Translations under genes and position numbers: made by a program
Source of the DNA: DASRJW01 sp964567755
GTDB taxonomy: Bacteria; Krumholzibacteriota; Krumholzibacteriia; G020349025
DNA length: 64,000 nucleotides
Assembly (NCBI GenBank): GCA_964567755.1
Contig: CAZMNW010000040.1
Span: 44,741 to 108,740 of the forward strand
Direction of reading: 5' to 3'
Notes under the pieces: generated by a model
Databases searched by the model: none
What the model saw: only the letters and a program-made list of their open reading frames with translations
Told to the model about the DNA's origin: nothing
Part shown: positions 18,884-27,241 of the stretch, piece by piece
Layout of the letters: each line of letters begins with the position of its first letter
Position numbering within the stretch: the stretch's first letter is position 1

Positions 18884-19872
18884 ATGGCGGCGACCTGGAT
18901 TCTGCGCATGTTCTTTTGTTGCGCTGGGCTGGTGCTCGCAACGAGCGCCTGGGCAGTCGACGAGGTGGATTCGCGCACCGTGGCGGTGACTTTCGACGAT
19001 CTCCCCGGGACTAATGCCGGCGGTCTCCCGCGTCTCCGGCGCGTCACGACACAATTGCTGGCGCACATCGAGGCCGCCGGGATTCCGGCAATCGGCTTCG
19101 TCAACGAGGGCAAGCTAACTAACGGTTGCGGGGGAAGAGGAGGAGCGCACGGCGCTCTTTGCAGCGTTGGCTCGACGCCGGGCTGGAGCTCGGCAATCAT
19201 ACGTACTCGCACGCCGACTTCTACGTCACGCCGCTCGAGACGTACAAGGCCGATGTCCTACGCGGCGAGCGAATCACGGGCCGCCTTCTCGCCACGCGCA
19301 ACATGCAGCCACTCTACTTTCGACATCCGTTTCTCAACACCGGTCCCGATTTGGCGAGCAAGCGCGCCTTCGAGGGATTCTTGAGCGCTCAGGGCTACAC
19401 CATCGCACCGGTCACGATCGACAACGATGAATGGATCTACGCGCGCGCGTACATTACAGGCGACGCAGCAGCGGACGGCGGGTTCCAGCGACGAATCGGG
19501 CAGGATTACGTCCGTCACATGTCGGAAGCATTCGCTTTCCACGAGGAACTGTCGCGGCAGCTGTTGCAGCGCGAACCAGCTCAGATCCTGCTGGTGCATG
19601 CGAATGCTCTCAATGCCGATTGGTTCGACGAATTGGTGACGATGATGCAGGCGCGCGGATACGGCTTCGTGAGCCTCGAGACAACGCTACGTGATCCGGT
19701 GTATGCCTTGCCAGACGACTATGTTCGGTCGCCTCGGCCCGTCATGGTTGCAACGTTGGGCCGTGACGCAAGGAGGGTCGATGCGCTCGGCACCATCAGC
19801 CTCGCAGTGGGTGCGCGATCTCGCCGGCCAATGAGTCCCGGCTCCAGACGCGGCACGATCCCCCCGAACTGA
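18884..19872 (+). pseudogene. Polysaccharide deacetylase (NodB-like), frameshifted
   Basis: The reading frame opens at ATG 18884 with a signal peptide (about residues 8-24) and the first NodB motif TFDDLPG, then continues to VNEGKLTN. It loses the frame near 19115-19127. A short match EEERTALF lies in the next frame, and from about 19163 a third frame carries RWLDAGLELGNHTYSHADF and the rest of the enzyme through to 19872, including RHPFLNTGP and VTIDNDEWIYAR. Two +1 shifts are thus needed to restore one protein of about 330 aa. The tail alone would lack the first catalytic Asp motif. It could be a real inactivation or sequencing/assembly errors in a short stretch containing CTAACTAAC and GGGGGAAGAGGAGG. 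Confidence 0.75.
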
Positions 19873-19900
19873 CCGCAACGTCTTGCGGACTTTCATTTCT
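19873..19900 (+). terminator. Possible intrinsic terminator after the deacetylase remnant
   Basis: A 6-bp perfect stem CCGCAA/TTGCGG (19873-19878 and 19883-19888) with a 4-nt loop begins right after the stop codon and is followed by a T-rich ACTTTCATTTCT. The stem is short and the T-run is interrupted, so it is only a candidate. Confidence 0.4.
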
Positions 19901-20010
19901 CCCCGTTCTACCCGCAACCTTGGAACACTTCCAGCACATCGCACGAGAACGGAGGTCGGGCGAGCCGAGCCTCCGGGTGGATCGCGTCCCCGGACGATCG
20001 TGGTGGAGAG

Positions 20011-21051
20011 ATGTCGACCAAGAGCCGAGAACTGAGCATCGGTGTGATCGGCGCCGGCCGCATCGGCATGCTCCACGCGCACAACCTGGCACGCCGTGTT
20101 CCGCACGCGCAGGTCGTGATGGTCGCGGATCCGCGTCTTGCCTGCGCCCGGGCGGCGGCGACCGTGGCGCACGCACAAGCTGCCGTCGCCGACTACCGTG
20201 AGATTCTCGCCGCGCCCGAAGTCGATGCCGTCGTCATCTGTGCGTCCACGGACACACACGCGCGCATCATCGGCGAAGCCGCGGCTGCCGGCAAACACGT
20301 CTTCTGCGAGAAACCCATCGATCACGATCTCGACCGGATTCGCGCGGCGCTCCAGGCGGTGGCGAAAGCGGGAGTGCGTTTCCAGGTCGGTTTCAATCGC
20401 CGATTCGACCCGGACTTCCAGGCGATGGCGCGACAAGTACACAACGGCCGCATCGGCACGCCGCAACTGCTTCGCATTACAAGTCGTGACCCGGAGCCGC
20501 CAGCCGCCGAATACATCCGCGTCTCCGGCGGGCTCTTCCTCGACATGAGCATCCACGACCTGGACATGGCGCGCTTCCTCATGCAAGAGCCCGTCGTCGA
20601 GGTGTTCGCCGCCGGCAGCGCCTTCGACCCTGCCATCGGTGCTCTCGGCGACATCGACACCGCCGTCATCGTGCTGCGGTTCGCAAGCGGTGCGCTCTGC
20701 ACCATCGACAACTCACGGCGCGCGGTCTACGGCTACGACCAGAGACTCGAAGTGTTCGGCACCCACGGTTGCCTCACGGTCCCCAACCGCACGCCAACGC
20801 AGGTGGAGCATTGGGACGCTTGCGGACAACATCGAGACCGGCCGCAGCATTTTTTTCTCGAGCGTTATCAGGAATCGTACGTGCTTGAGATGCAAGAGTT
20901 CGTGGATTGCGTGCGGCAGGGACGCGAGACTTCGGTGTCGGGGCACGATGGGATGCAAGCCATCGTGCTGGCCCAGGCGGCGCGGGCGTCATTGCTGCAA
21001 GGCAAGGCCGTACAGATCGATGCCGCCACGGTGCCACTCGACGCGGCGTAG
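20011..21051 (+). CDS. iolG: Inositol 2-dehydrogenase
   Basis: A 346-aa Gfo/Idh/MocA-family NAD-dependent dehydrogenase, the first step of myo-inositol catabolism (myo-inositol to scyllo-inosose). Rossmann motif IGVIGAGRIGMLHA is at residues 9-22, the signature EKPIDHDL near 95-102, and the C-terminal half has the expected VGFNRRFDPDF and DMSIHDLDMARF. GGAG precedes the ATG at 20011. It opens the cluster iolG-iolB-iolD-iolE-transaldolase, with 13 bp to iolB, so the assignment rests on both sequence and context. It could also use scyllo- or D-chiro-inositol. Confidence 0.93.
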   Translation: MSTKSRELSIGVIGAGRIGMLHAHNLARRVPHAQVVMVADPRLACARAAATVAHAQAAVADYREILAAPEVDAVVICASTDTHARIIGEAAAAGKHVFCEKPIDHDLDRIRAALQAVAKAGVRFQVGFNRRFDPDFQAMARQVHNGRIGTPQLLRITSRDPEPPAAEYIRVSGGLFLDMSIHDLDMARFLMQEPVVEVFAAGSAFDPAIGALGDIDTAVIVLRFASGALCTIDNSRRAVYGYDQRLEVFGTHGCLTVPNRTPTQVEHWDACGQHRDRPQHFFLERYQESYVLEMQEFVDCVRQGRETSVSGHDGMQAIVLAQAARASLLQGKAVQIDAATVPLDAA

Positions 21052-21064
21052 AGCCGGGGGAAGA

Positions 21065-21967
21065 ATGCGCGCGAAACCACCTTGCGTACCGACCGCGGCG
21101 GCCTGCGGAGCCGGCGCGGCTCCGGCCGAGCTCATCATGCAGCATCGCCACGGTTTCCCGCCTGGCTTCACCGCCATTACCGGCGAAGACGATGGCGGGA
21201 TCGGGCATGGCGTCGACTTCGGAATCCACGTTCTGTCGCTCGATGAGGGCTTCGAAGAGGTCGGGACGAAGGAAAGTGCCTGGGTGCTGATGCACGGAAG
21301 GGCGCACGTTGCATGCGCGGGACGCGAGTTCGCCGTCGAGCGGCATTCATTGTTCGACGAGGCCCCGACGGTGTTGCACTTGCCGCCCGAAACGCCACTG
21401 CGGATCGTCGCGCGCAGCGAGCGTGTGGAATGGGCGGTGGCGCGGGCGTCGAACGCCGGTTCCTTCACAACCCGCGTCTTCTGGCCGCATGACATCGAAC
21501 CCGAACACCGCGGCCTCGGGCTCGCGCAAGGCACGTGTGTGCGCAACGTGCGCTTGGTGTTCGATCGCACGGCACGGCCACAGTCGAATCTCGTCGTTGG
21601 CGAGGTGATCAACTACCCGGGACGGTGGTCCAGTTACCCACCGCACCATCACGCACAGCCCGAGATCTATCACTACCGATTCAACGCCCCGCAAGGCTAT
21701 GGGCACGGCGAGGTCGGCGATCGTGTCTACAAGGTGCGCGCGTTCGACACCTTGCGCATCGCTGCGCAGCACGATCACGCCCAGGTGGCGGCCCCGGGCT
21801 ACGCCATGTACTACCTATGGATCGTGCGTCACCTGGAGAACAACGCCTACGCGGGATTCGAGTACTCGCCGGAACATATGTGGATGCTGGATCCGCGCGC
21901 CGAAATCTGGCAACCCGATGACGTGCCGTACGTACGCCGCCGCCGCGGCTCCGGAGGCGAGGCATGA
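21065..21967 (+). CDS. iolB: 5-deoxy-glucuronate isomerase
   Basis: A 300-aa bicupin that isomerises 5-deoxy-D-glucuronate to 2-deoxy-5-keto-D-gluconate. Cupin metal-ligand pattern YPPHHHAQPEIYHYRF is clear in the C-terminal domain (about residues 195-210), as are the IolB-typical LWIVRHLENN and EHMWMLDP near the end. The start ATG 21065 follows a purine-rich GGGGGAAGA. It overlaps iolD by the usual 4-bp ATGA, so it is translationally coupled, and lies 13 bp after iolG. Fits the classic IolG-E-D-B pathway. Confidence 0.94.
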   Translation: MRAKPPCVPTAAACGAGAAPAELIMQHRHGFPPGFTAITGEDDGGIGHGVDFGIHVLSLDEGFEEVGTKESAWVLMHGRAHVACAGREFAVERHSLFDEAPTVLHLPPETPLRIVARSERVEWAVARASNAGSFTTRVFWPHDIEPEHRGLGLAQGTCVRNVRLVFDRTARPQSNLVVGEVINYPGRWSSYPPHHHAQPEIYHYRFNAPQGYGHGEVGDRVYKVRAFDTLRIAAQHDHAQVAAPGYAMYYLWIVRHLENNAYAGFEYSPEHMWMLDPRAEIWQPDDVPYVRRRRGSGGEA

Positions 21968-23880
21968 ATCCAGGAGCGGACACGTCGCCTATGCTCGCAG
22001 CGCTGGCCGAGAGCCGGAAGACGGTGCGCCTGCCGATGGCGGCCGCGCTCGTGCGCTTCCTCAAAGCACAGTACGTCGAGCGCGATGGCGTGGAACACCG
22101 GCTCGTGTGCGGAGTCGCGGGAATCTTCGGGCACGGCAACGTGGCCGGCTTCGGGCAAGCGCTCGAAGAGCACGGCGGCAAGGAGCTGCCCTTCTATCAA
22201 CCGAAGAACGAACAAGGCATGGTGCACATGGCGGTAGCCTTCGCCAAGGCGCGCCGGCGGCTGGGAACACTGGCATGCACCACCTCCGTCGGCCCGGGTG
22301 CGACCAACATGATCACTGGCGCCGCTACCGCCACTGTGAACCGGTTGCCGGTTCTCTTGCTCCCCGGCGACGTTTTCGCCAATCGCTTGCCTGCGCCCGT
22401 CTTGCAGCAGCTCGAGTGCGCGCAAAGCATGGACGTGAGCGTCAACGATTGCTTTCGGCCGGTGTCGCGCTACTGGGACCGCATCCAGCGTCCGGAGCAG
22501 ATCCTCGCGGCGTTGCCGGAGGCGATGCGCGTGCTCGCTTCCCCCGCCGAAACCGGTGCCGTGACCCTGTGCCTGCCGGAAGACGTGCAGGTCGAAGCCT
22601 ACGACTACCCGGAGAGCTTCTTCGCCAAGAACGTGTTGCGCGTGCCGCGCCCGCGCTGCAGTGCCGAGGATGTCGGCATCGCGGCGGCGATGATCCGCGC
22701 CGCGCGCCGGCCGCTGCTGATTGCCGGCGGCGGTGTGCGCTATGCGGAAGCCGAGCATGCGCTCGCCGAGTTCGTCGAGCGCACGCAAATCCCCGTCGGC
22801 GTGACCCAGGCCGGCAAGGGAACGCTCCCCGATGCACACGCGGCCTGTCTCGGCGCTATCGGCGCCACGGGGACCTGGGCGGCGGCCAGCATCGCGCACG
22901 ACGCCGATGTCGTCATCCTCGTGGGCACGCGCCTTTCCGATTTCACCACCGCATCGAAGACACTGTTCCAGAATCCGCAAGTGCGTTTCATCAGCATTCA
23001 GATCAACGCCTTCGATGCCCACAAGCACGGGGCGCTGCCGCTCGTGGGTGATGCGCGCGCGCTGTTGCAGGATCTCCTCGTGGCCATGCAGGGATATGCC
23101 GTGGCGCCCGAGTACGCTGCCGAGGTCGCAGCCAAGCGGGGTGAGTGGGAGCATCGCCGCCATCAGCTCATGCACCCACCGCTGGGAGAGAGACGACTGC
23201 ATCAAAGCGAGGTCATTCGCATTGTCAACGATCACGCCGGTGACAACGCGACGGTAGTGCATGCGGCCGGCGGCCTGCCGGGGGATCTGCACAAGCTCTG
23301 GCGCGCACGACAGAGCGACGATTACCACTCGGAGTACGGCTATTCGTGCATGGGTTATGAGATCGCCGGCGCCCTCGGTGTCAAGCTGGCCTGCCCGGAA
23401 CGCGAGGTGTTCGCTCTCGTCGGCGATGGCAGCTATCTTATGCTGCACACCGAACTGCTGACGGCGCTGCAGGAGGATCTCAAGCTCACCATCATTCTCG
23501 TCGACAACAGCGGCTATCAATGCATCCACGGTTTGCAGCGCGCTTGTGGCGGCCGCAGCTTTGGCAACGAATTTCGCCGGCGTAATCACGACACCATGCG
23601 CCTCGAAGGCGATCGCATGCCCATCGATTTCGTCCAGAACGCGCGCAGCTTTGGCGCCGTGGGGTTGCTTGCCGAGACGGCCGATCAGTTGCTGGAGGCA
23701 TTGACGGCAGCACGCAACGAGCGCCGAAGCACGCTCATCCACGTGCCGGTGGACCCGAGTCCGTTACCGGGTTTCGCCTGGTGGGATGTTCCAGTGGCCG
23801 AGACCTCTGGATTGATGTCGGTGCAGGAAGAGCGCCGTCACTACGACAAGGCGCGGCGCAAACGAGTCTTCTACTACTGA
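21964..23880 (+). CDS. iolD: 3D-(3,5/4)-trihydroxycyclohexane-1,2-dione acylhydrolase
   Basis: A 638-aa thiamin-diphosphate-dependent enzyme of the acetolactate synthase superfamily; it hydrolyses the ring of the trihydroxy-dione to 5-deoxyglucuronate. Visible are the N-terminal TPP glutamate region (GKELPFYQPKNEQGMVHMA), a central domain, and the C-terminal TPP-binding motif VGDGSYLMLHTEL...IILVDNSGYQ. The length and the N-terminal iolD pattern FLKAQYVERDGVE fit IolD. The start is coupled to iolB by ATGA. It is the third gene of the iol operon. Confidence 0.95.
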   Translation: MNPGADTSPMLAALAESRKTVRLPMAAALVRFLKAQYVERDGVEHRLVCGVAGIFGHGNVAGFGQALEEHGGKELPFYQPKNEQGMVHMAVAFAKARRRLGTLACTTSVGPGATNMITGAATATVNRLPVLLLPGDVFANRLPAPVLQQLECAQSMDVSVNDCFRPVSRYWDRIQRPEQILAALPEAMRVLASPAETGAVTLCLPEDVQVEAYDYPESFFAKNVLRVPRPRCSAEDVGIAAAMIRAARRPLLIAGGGVRYAEAEHALAEFVERTQIPVGVTQAGKGTLPDAHAACLGAIGATGTWAAASIAHDADVVILVGTRLSDFTTASKTLFQNPQVRFISIQINAFDAHKHGALPLVGDARALLQDLLVAMQGYAVAPEYAAEVAAKRGEWEHRRHQLMHPPLGERRLHQSEVIRIVNDHAGDNATVVHAAGGLPGDLHKLWRARQSDDYHSEYGYSCMGYEIAGALGVKLACPEREVFALVGDGSYLMLHTELLTALQEDLKLTIILVDNSGYQCIHGLQRACGGRSFGNEFRRRNHDTMRLEGDRMPIDFVQNARSFGAVGLLAETADQLLEALTAARNERRSTLIHVPVDPSPLPGFAWWDVPVAETSGLMSVQEERRHYDKARRKRVFYY

Positions 23881-23960
23881 GCGCGGCAGCCCCGCTGGCA
23901 GTGGCCGGGGTTGGTGGCGAAGGATCGGCGTCGAAAACAGTGGCACACGGGAGGTCGGCG

Positions 23961-24860
23961 ATGCAGCACGACAGCTGGCAGGTGCGGGTCGGGGCGAATC
24001 CGATCATCTGGAGCAACGACGACTTCATGGATCTGGGCGGCGACATCCCACTCGAACGCTGCCTGGCGGAGATGCACGCCGCCGGCTATGCCGGCAGTGA
24101 GATGGGTCACAAGTTCCCCAAGACGCCGGATACGCTGGCGCCGTTGCTCGAACGCTTCGACCTGCAGCTGGTTTCGGGATGGCACAGTGCGTATCTCCTC
24201 GACAGCTCGTTCGAGGAAGAGGAGCGGCGGTTCACGACACACGTGGATTTTCTGGCGCGCATGGGTTGCCGCGTGGTCATCACCGCCGAGTGCAGCCGCC
24301 GCACGTATCATGATCCGGAGCAGCCGCTCGTCTTCAAGGGCCGGGAGAAGATGCTGCGCGACGCCGAATGGGTGCGTCTTGCCAACGGACTCGACGCCTT
24401 GGCGCAGATCGCCGCCCACCACGGCTTGCGTCTCGTCTACCACCATCACATGGGTACCGTGATCCAGAACGCGCACGAGATCGGCCGTCTCATGGCGATG
24501 ACACGCAAGGTGCAGCTTCTCGTCGACACTGGGCACTTGCTTTTCGCCGATGCCAACCCGTTGCAGGTTCTCCGGGATCACCGGGCCCGGATCGGGCACG
24601 TGCACTTGAAGAACGTGCGCGCCGAAGTCGTATTGCGCGCACAGGCGGAGAAACACAGTTTCGCCGCGGCGGTGCGGGCTGGTGTCTTCACGGTTCCCGG
24701 GGACGGCGGCTTCGACTTCGCGCCGGTCCTCGATTTCCTGCGCGCCATGGGGTACGAGGGCTGGCTCGTGGTCGAAGCCGAGCAGGATCCGCGGCGCGCA
24801 CCGCCGCTCCACAACGCGCGGCTGGGTCGCGAGACCGTGCTGCAGCTGGCGGGAGTCTGA
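23961..24860 (+). CDS. iolE: 2-keto-myo-inositol dehydratase (myo-inosose-2 dehydratase)
   Basis: A 299-aa TIM-barrel sugar isomerase/dehydratase, the second pathway step. Conserved features are GANPIIWSNDDF near the start, a histidine-rich YHHHMGTVI, the metal-site segment LVDTGHLLFADANP, HVHLKNVR, and the closing GWLVVEAEQDP with the conserved Glu. The ATG at 23961 follows GGAGG and starts 80 bp after iolD, the largest gap in the operon. The gene ends 2 bp before the transaldolase start. Confidence 0.94.
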   Translation: MQHDSWQVRVGANPIIWSNDDFMDLGGDIPLERCLAEMHAAGYAGSEMGHKFPKTPDTLAPLLERFDLQLVSGWHSAYLLDSSFEEEERRFTTHVDFLARMGCRVVITAECSRRTYHDPEQPLVFKGREKMLRDAEWVRLANGLDALAQIAAHHGLRLVYHHHMGTVIQNAHEIGRLMAMTRKVQLLVDTGHLLFADANPLQVLRDHRARIGHVHLKNVRAEVVLRAQAEKHSFAAAVRAGVFTVPGDGGFDFAPVLDFLRAMGYEGWLVVEAEQDPRRAPPLHNARLGRETVLQLAGV

Positions 24861-24862
24861 AC

Positions 24863-25921
24863 ATGGTGCTCTCGAACATGCGACTCACGTCGTTGCTCGG
24901 CACGGATTTCTGGAACGACAGCTGCGACCCGCGCGAGCTCGCGGACGCGGTGAGCGAAGGCGCGGTGGGCGCGACCTCGAATCCGGTCATCGTGCACCAA
25001 GTGGTCTTGAACGACCGCGACAAGTGGATGGGTGTCCTCGACGGTCTCGTCGCCGATCACCGTGAGCTGAGCGAAGACGAAATCGCCTGGAAGCTCATCG
25101 CCATCCTCGGCCGCGAGGCGGCGGAGATTTTGCGGCCGGTGTACGACGCCACCCAGGGTTGCAAGGGCTTCTTGTCCATGCAGGTGAACCCGAAGTTCTT
25201 CGGCAACGCGCGACGCATGGTCGAGCACGGGCGCGAGCTGGTGCGCCTCGCTCCCAATGTGGCGATCAAGATCCCGGCGACGGCGGCCGGGCTCGGGGCC
25301 ATCGAGCAGCTCACGGCAGAGGGCATCCGCATCAATGCCACCGTGTGCTTCAGTGTCGCCCAGGCGGTGGCCTGCGCCGAAGCCGTCGAGCGTGGCGTCG
25401 AGCGCGCCACAGCCGACGGCGGGCGCACCGCAACATTGCTGCCGACCATCACGCTCATGGTCGGGCGCATCGACGATCATTTGCGGCGCGTGCTCGAGAG
25501 CGAAGAGATCACCGTCGATCCGGGGCACCTCAATTGGGCGGGTGTTGCCATTTTCAAGCAGACATACCGCATTTTCCGCCAACGCAACTTCCGCAGTGCC
25601 TTGCTCTCAGCGGCGTATCGCTATCCCATGCACTGGACCGAGTTGATCGGCGACGGCGTCATCCAGACCATGCCGTACAAGTGGTGGAAGCAGTTCAACG
25701 CCGCGATCTTCGCCCCCGAGCGCAGTCTCGAGCGGCCGATCGCCGAGCCGACGCTGCGCGCGCTGGTCGAGCATTTCGCCGACTTCCGTCGCGCTTACGA
25801 AGTGGACGGCATGCAACCTGCCGACTTCGTCCACTACGGTGCCACGCGCCACACGCTGCACCAATTTCTCGGCGGCTACCAAAAGCTCGTCGAGCTGGTG
25901 CGCGAGCGCATGCTCGTTTGA
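24863..25921 (+). CDS. Transaldolase-family protein in the iol operon
   Basis: A 352-aa TIM-barrel class I aldolase/transaldolase. Family markers are the first-strand TSNPVIVHQVV, the Schiff-base lysine motif IKIPATAAG, and NATVCFSVAQA. The long C-terminal half (LFAPERSLERPI...DGMQPADF) is unlike the short FSA type. It starts 2 bp after iolE, so it belongs to the operon. No iolC kinase or iolJ aldolase gene is in the window, so a role in cleaving the pathway's phosphosugar end product is conceivable; ordinary transaldolase activity is equally possible. Confidence 0.85.
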   Translation: MVLSNMRLTSLLGTDFWNDSCDPRELADAVSEGAVGATSNPVIVHQVVLNDRDKWMGVLDGLVADHRELSEDEIAWKLIAILGREAAEILRPVYDATQGCKGFLSMQVNPKFFGNARRMVEHGRELVRLAPNVAIKIPATAAGLGAIEQLTAEGIRINATVCFSVAQAVACAEAVERGVERATADGGRTATLLPTITLMVGRIDDHLRRVLESEEITVDPGHLNWAGVAIFKQTYRIFRQRNFRSALLSAAYRYPMHWTELIGDGVIQTMPYKWWKQFNAAIFAPERSLERPIAEPTLRALVEHFADFRRAYEVDGMQPADFVHYGATRHTLHQFLGGYQKLVELVRERMLV

Positions 25922-25999
25922 ACGCTGTCATCGTTGTGCGAGCTCGGCACGCCACCCGTGAGCGGGACGTTGGCGCCGCGTCCGCCACAGACGCTTGCC

Positions 26000-26030
26000 T
26001 GCCGTCATTTTGCATAGTAAAATGACGGCA
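26000..26030. promoter_or_regulatory. Perfect 12-bp palindrome touching the DUF4143 ATPase start codon
   Basis: Left arm TGCCGTCATTTT (26000-26011) and right arm AAAATGACGGCA (26019-26030) are perfect inverted repeats with a 7-nt spacer GCATAGT. The last A is the A of the start codon at 26030. It could be a repressor or self-binding operator, or an RNA hairpin that hides the start. No ribosome-binding site is visible upstream in the normal place. Confidence 0.8.
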
Positions 26031-27193
26031 TGGTATCCACACCTGCATACAGGCGTCTTCTCGGTCCCCCGGCGACGAGTTTTTTTCTCTTCGGTGTCCG
26101 AGGTGTCGGAAAAAGCACGTGGGCGCGGGAGCACTTTGCGCGCGCCCGGCGCTTCGACTTGTTGGACGACACCATCTACCAGGATTTGCTCGCCAATCCT
26201 GCGCTGTTCGCGGATGCACTCCGGACGATTCCCCGTGGTGGTTGGGTGGTGGTGGATGAAGTCCAGCGCGTGCCAGCCCTGCTCAATGAAGTGCACCGGG
26301 CGATGGAGGAACGACGGTTACGCTTCGCGCTGCTCGGATCCAGTGCACGCAAGCTGAAGTCGAGCGGAACCAATCTCCTAGCGGGGCGAGCCATTTGGAA
26401 ACAGTTGCATCCGCTCCTCCCGCAAGAGTTGGGAACGGATTTCGACCTGGAGAGGGTGCTCCGGTACGGCACCGTTCCACTCATCTGGGGGGCCGAGGAT
26501 CCCGGCGCCACGCTGCAAGCCTATGCGCAACTCTACCTGCGTGAAGAAATCCGCGCCGAGGCAGTCGTGCGCAACTTACCTGGGTTCGTGCGCTTCCTCC
26601 CGGTGGCAGCCCTGTTCCACGCCCAGACGCTGAACGTTGCCGCACTTGCTCGCGACGCGGCCACGGCCCGCACGACCGTCAACGGTTATCTCGAGATCCT
26701 CGAGGACACGCTCGTCGCCTTTCGGCTCACCGCATTCGAAGCGCGCTTGCGCGTGCGCGAACGCAAGCTCCCCAAGTTCTACTGGGTCGACCCAGGCCTG
26801 GTCCGAGCCATCAAGAAGAGCACCGGGAAGGTGCTACCCGAAGAGCGCGGCGCTCTTTTCGAAGGCTGGGTTCTCGGGCTGCTGCGGGGCCATGCCGAGT
26901 ATCAGGGTCTTTTCGAAGAGATTTTCTATTGGGCACCACTGCAGGCACGAGGAGTCGAAGTGGATTTTCTCCTGCGACGGGGGCGTGAGTTCCTCGCCAT
27001 CGAGGCGAAATCTAGTGCGAGGTTCTCTCGTTCACAGCTCGATGGGCTGAGGGCGATCGGTGAACTCAATCGAGTGGTGCGTCGTATCCTCGTGTACACC
27101 GGTTCTCAGGAGCTGCGGACGCCAGAAGGAATCGAAGTGTGGCCCGTGCCCATCTTCCTCTCCAAACTGCAATCCGGGAAGCTCTGGCCCTGA
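26030..27193 (+). CDS. AAA ATPase with DUF4143 nuclease-like C-terminus
   Basis: A 387-aa protein of the AAA_14 plus DUF4143 family. N-terminal P-loop GVRGVGKST (residues 22-30) and Walker B VVVDEVQRVPALL are intact, followed by the sensor-type LLGSSARKLK. The C-terminal DUF4143 part holds GVEVDFLLRRG and FLAIEAKSS, a PD-(D/E)XK-like signature about 14 residues apart. Family members are widespread accessory ATPases of unknown role, often in defence- or mobile-gene contexts. It is flanked by the palindrome at its start and by the convergent guaA gene with 48 bp between the stops. No partner gene is present. Confidence 0.92.
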   Translation: MVSTPAYRRLLGPPATSFFLFGVRGVGKSTWAREHFARARRFDLLDDTIYQDLLANPALFADALRTIPRGGWVVVDEVQRVPALLNEVHRAMEERRLRFALLGSSARKLKSSGTNLLAGRAIWKQLHPLLPQELGTDFDLERVLRYGTVPLIWGAEDPGATLQAYAQLYLREEIRAEAVVRNLPGFVRFLPVAALFHAQTLNVAALARDAATARTTVNGYLEILEDTLVAFRLTAFEARLRVRERKLPKFYWVDPGLVRAIKKSTGKVLPEERGALFEGWVLGLLRGHAEYQGLFEEIFYWAPLQARGVEVDFLLRRGREFLAIEAKSSARFSRSQLDGLRAIGELNRVVRRILVYTGSQELRTPEGIEVWPVPIFLSKLQSGKLWP

Positions 27194-27241
27194 CGTAGGC
27201 GTGTTGCAATTCGGGCCGCTCACCACTTCGGTAGGATCGCG

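Noticed and set aside
19126..19872. Stand-alone deacetylase from an internal TTG start
   Set aside because: Would lack the first NodB motif and signal peptide, so it is better read as the tail of a frameshifted gene.
21847..23742. Long antisense ORF opposite iolD
   Set aside because: Mirror of a high-GC gene; no ribosome site, and the iolD frame has full family motifs.
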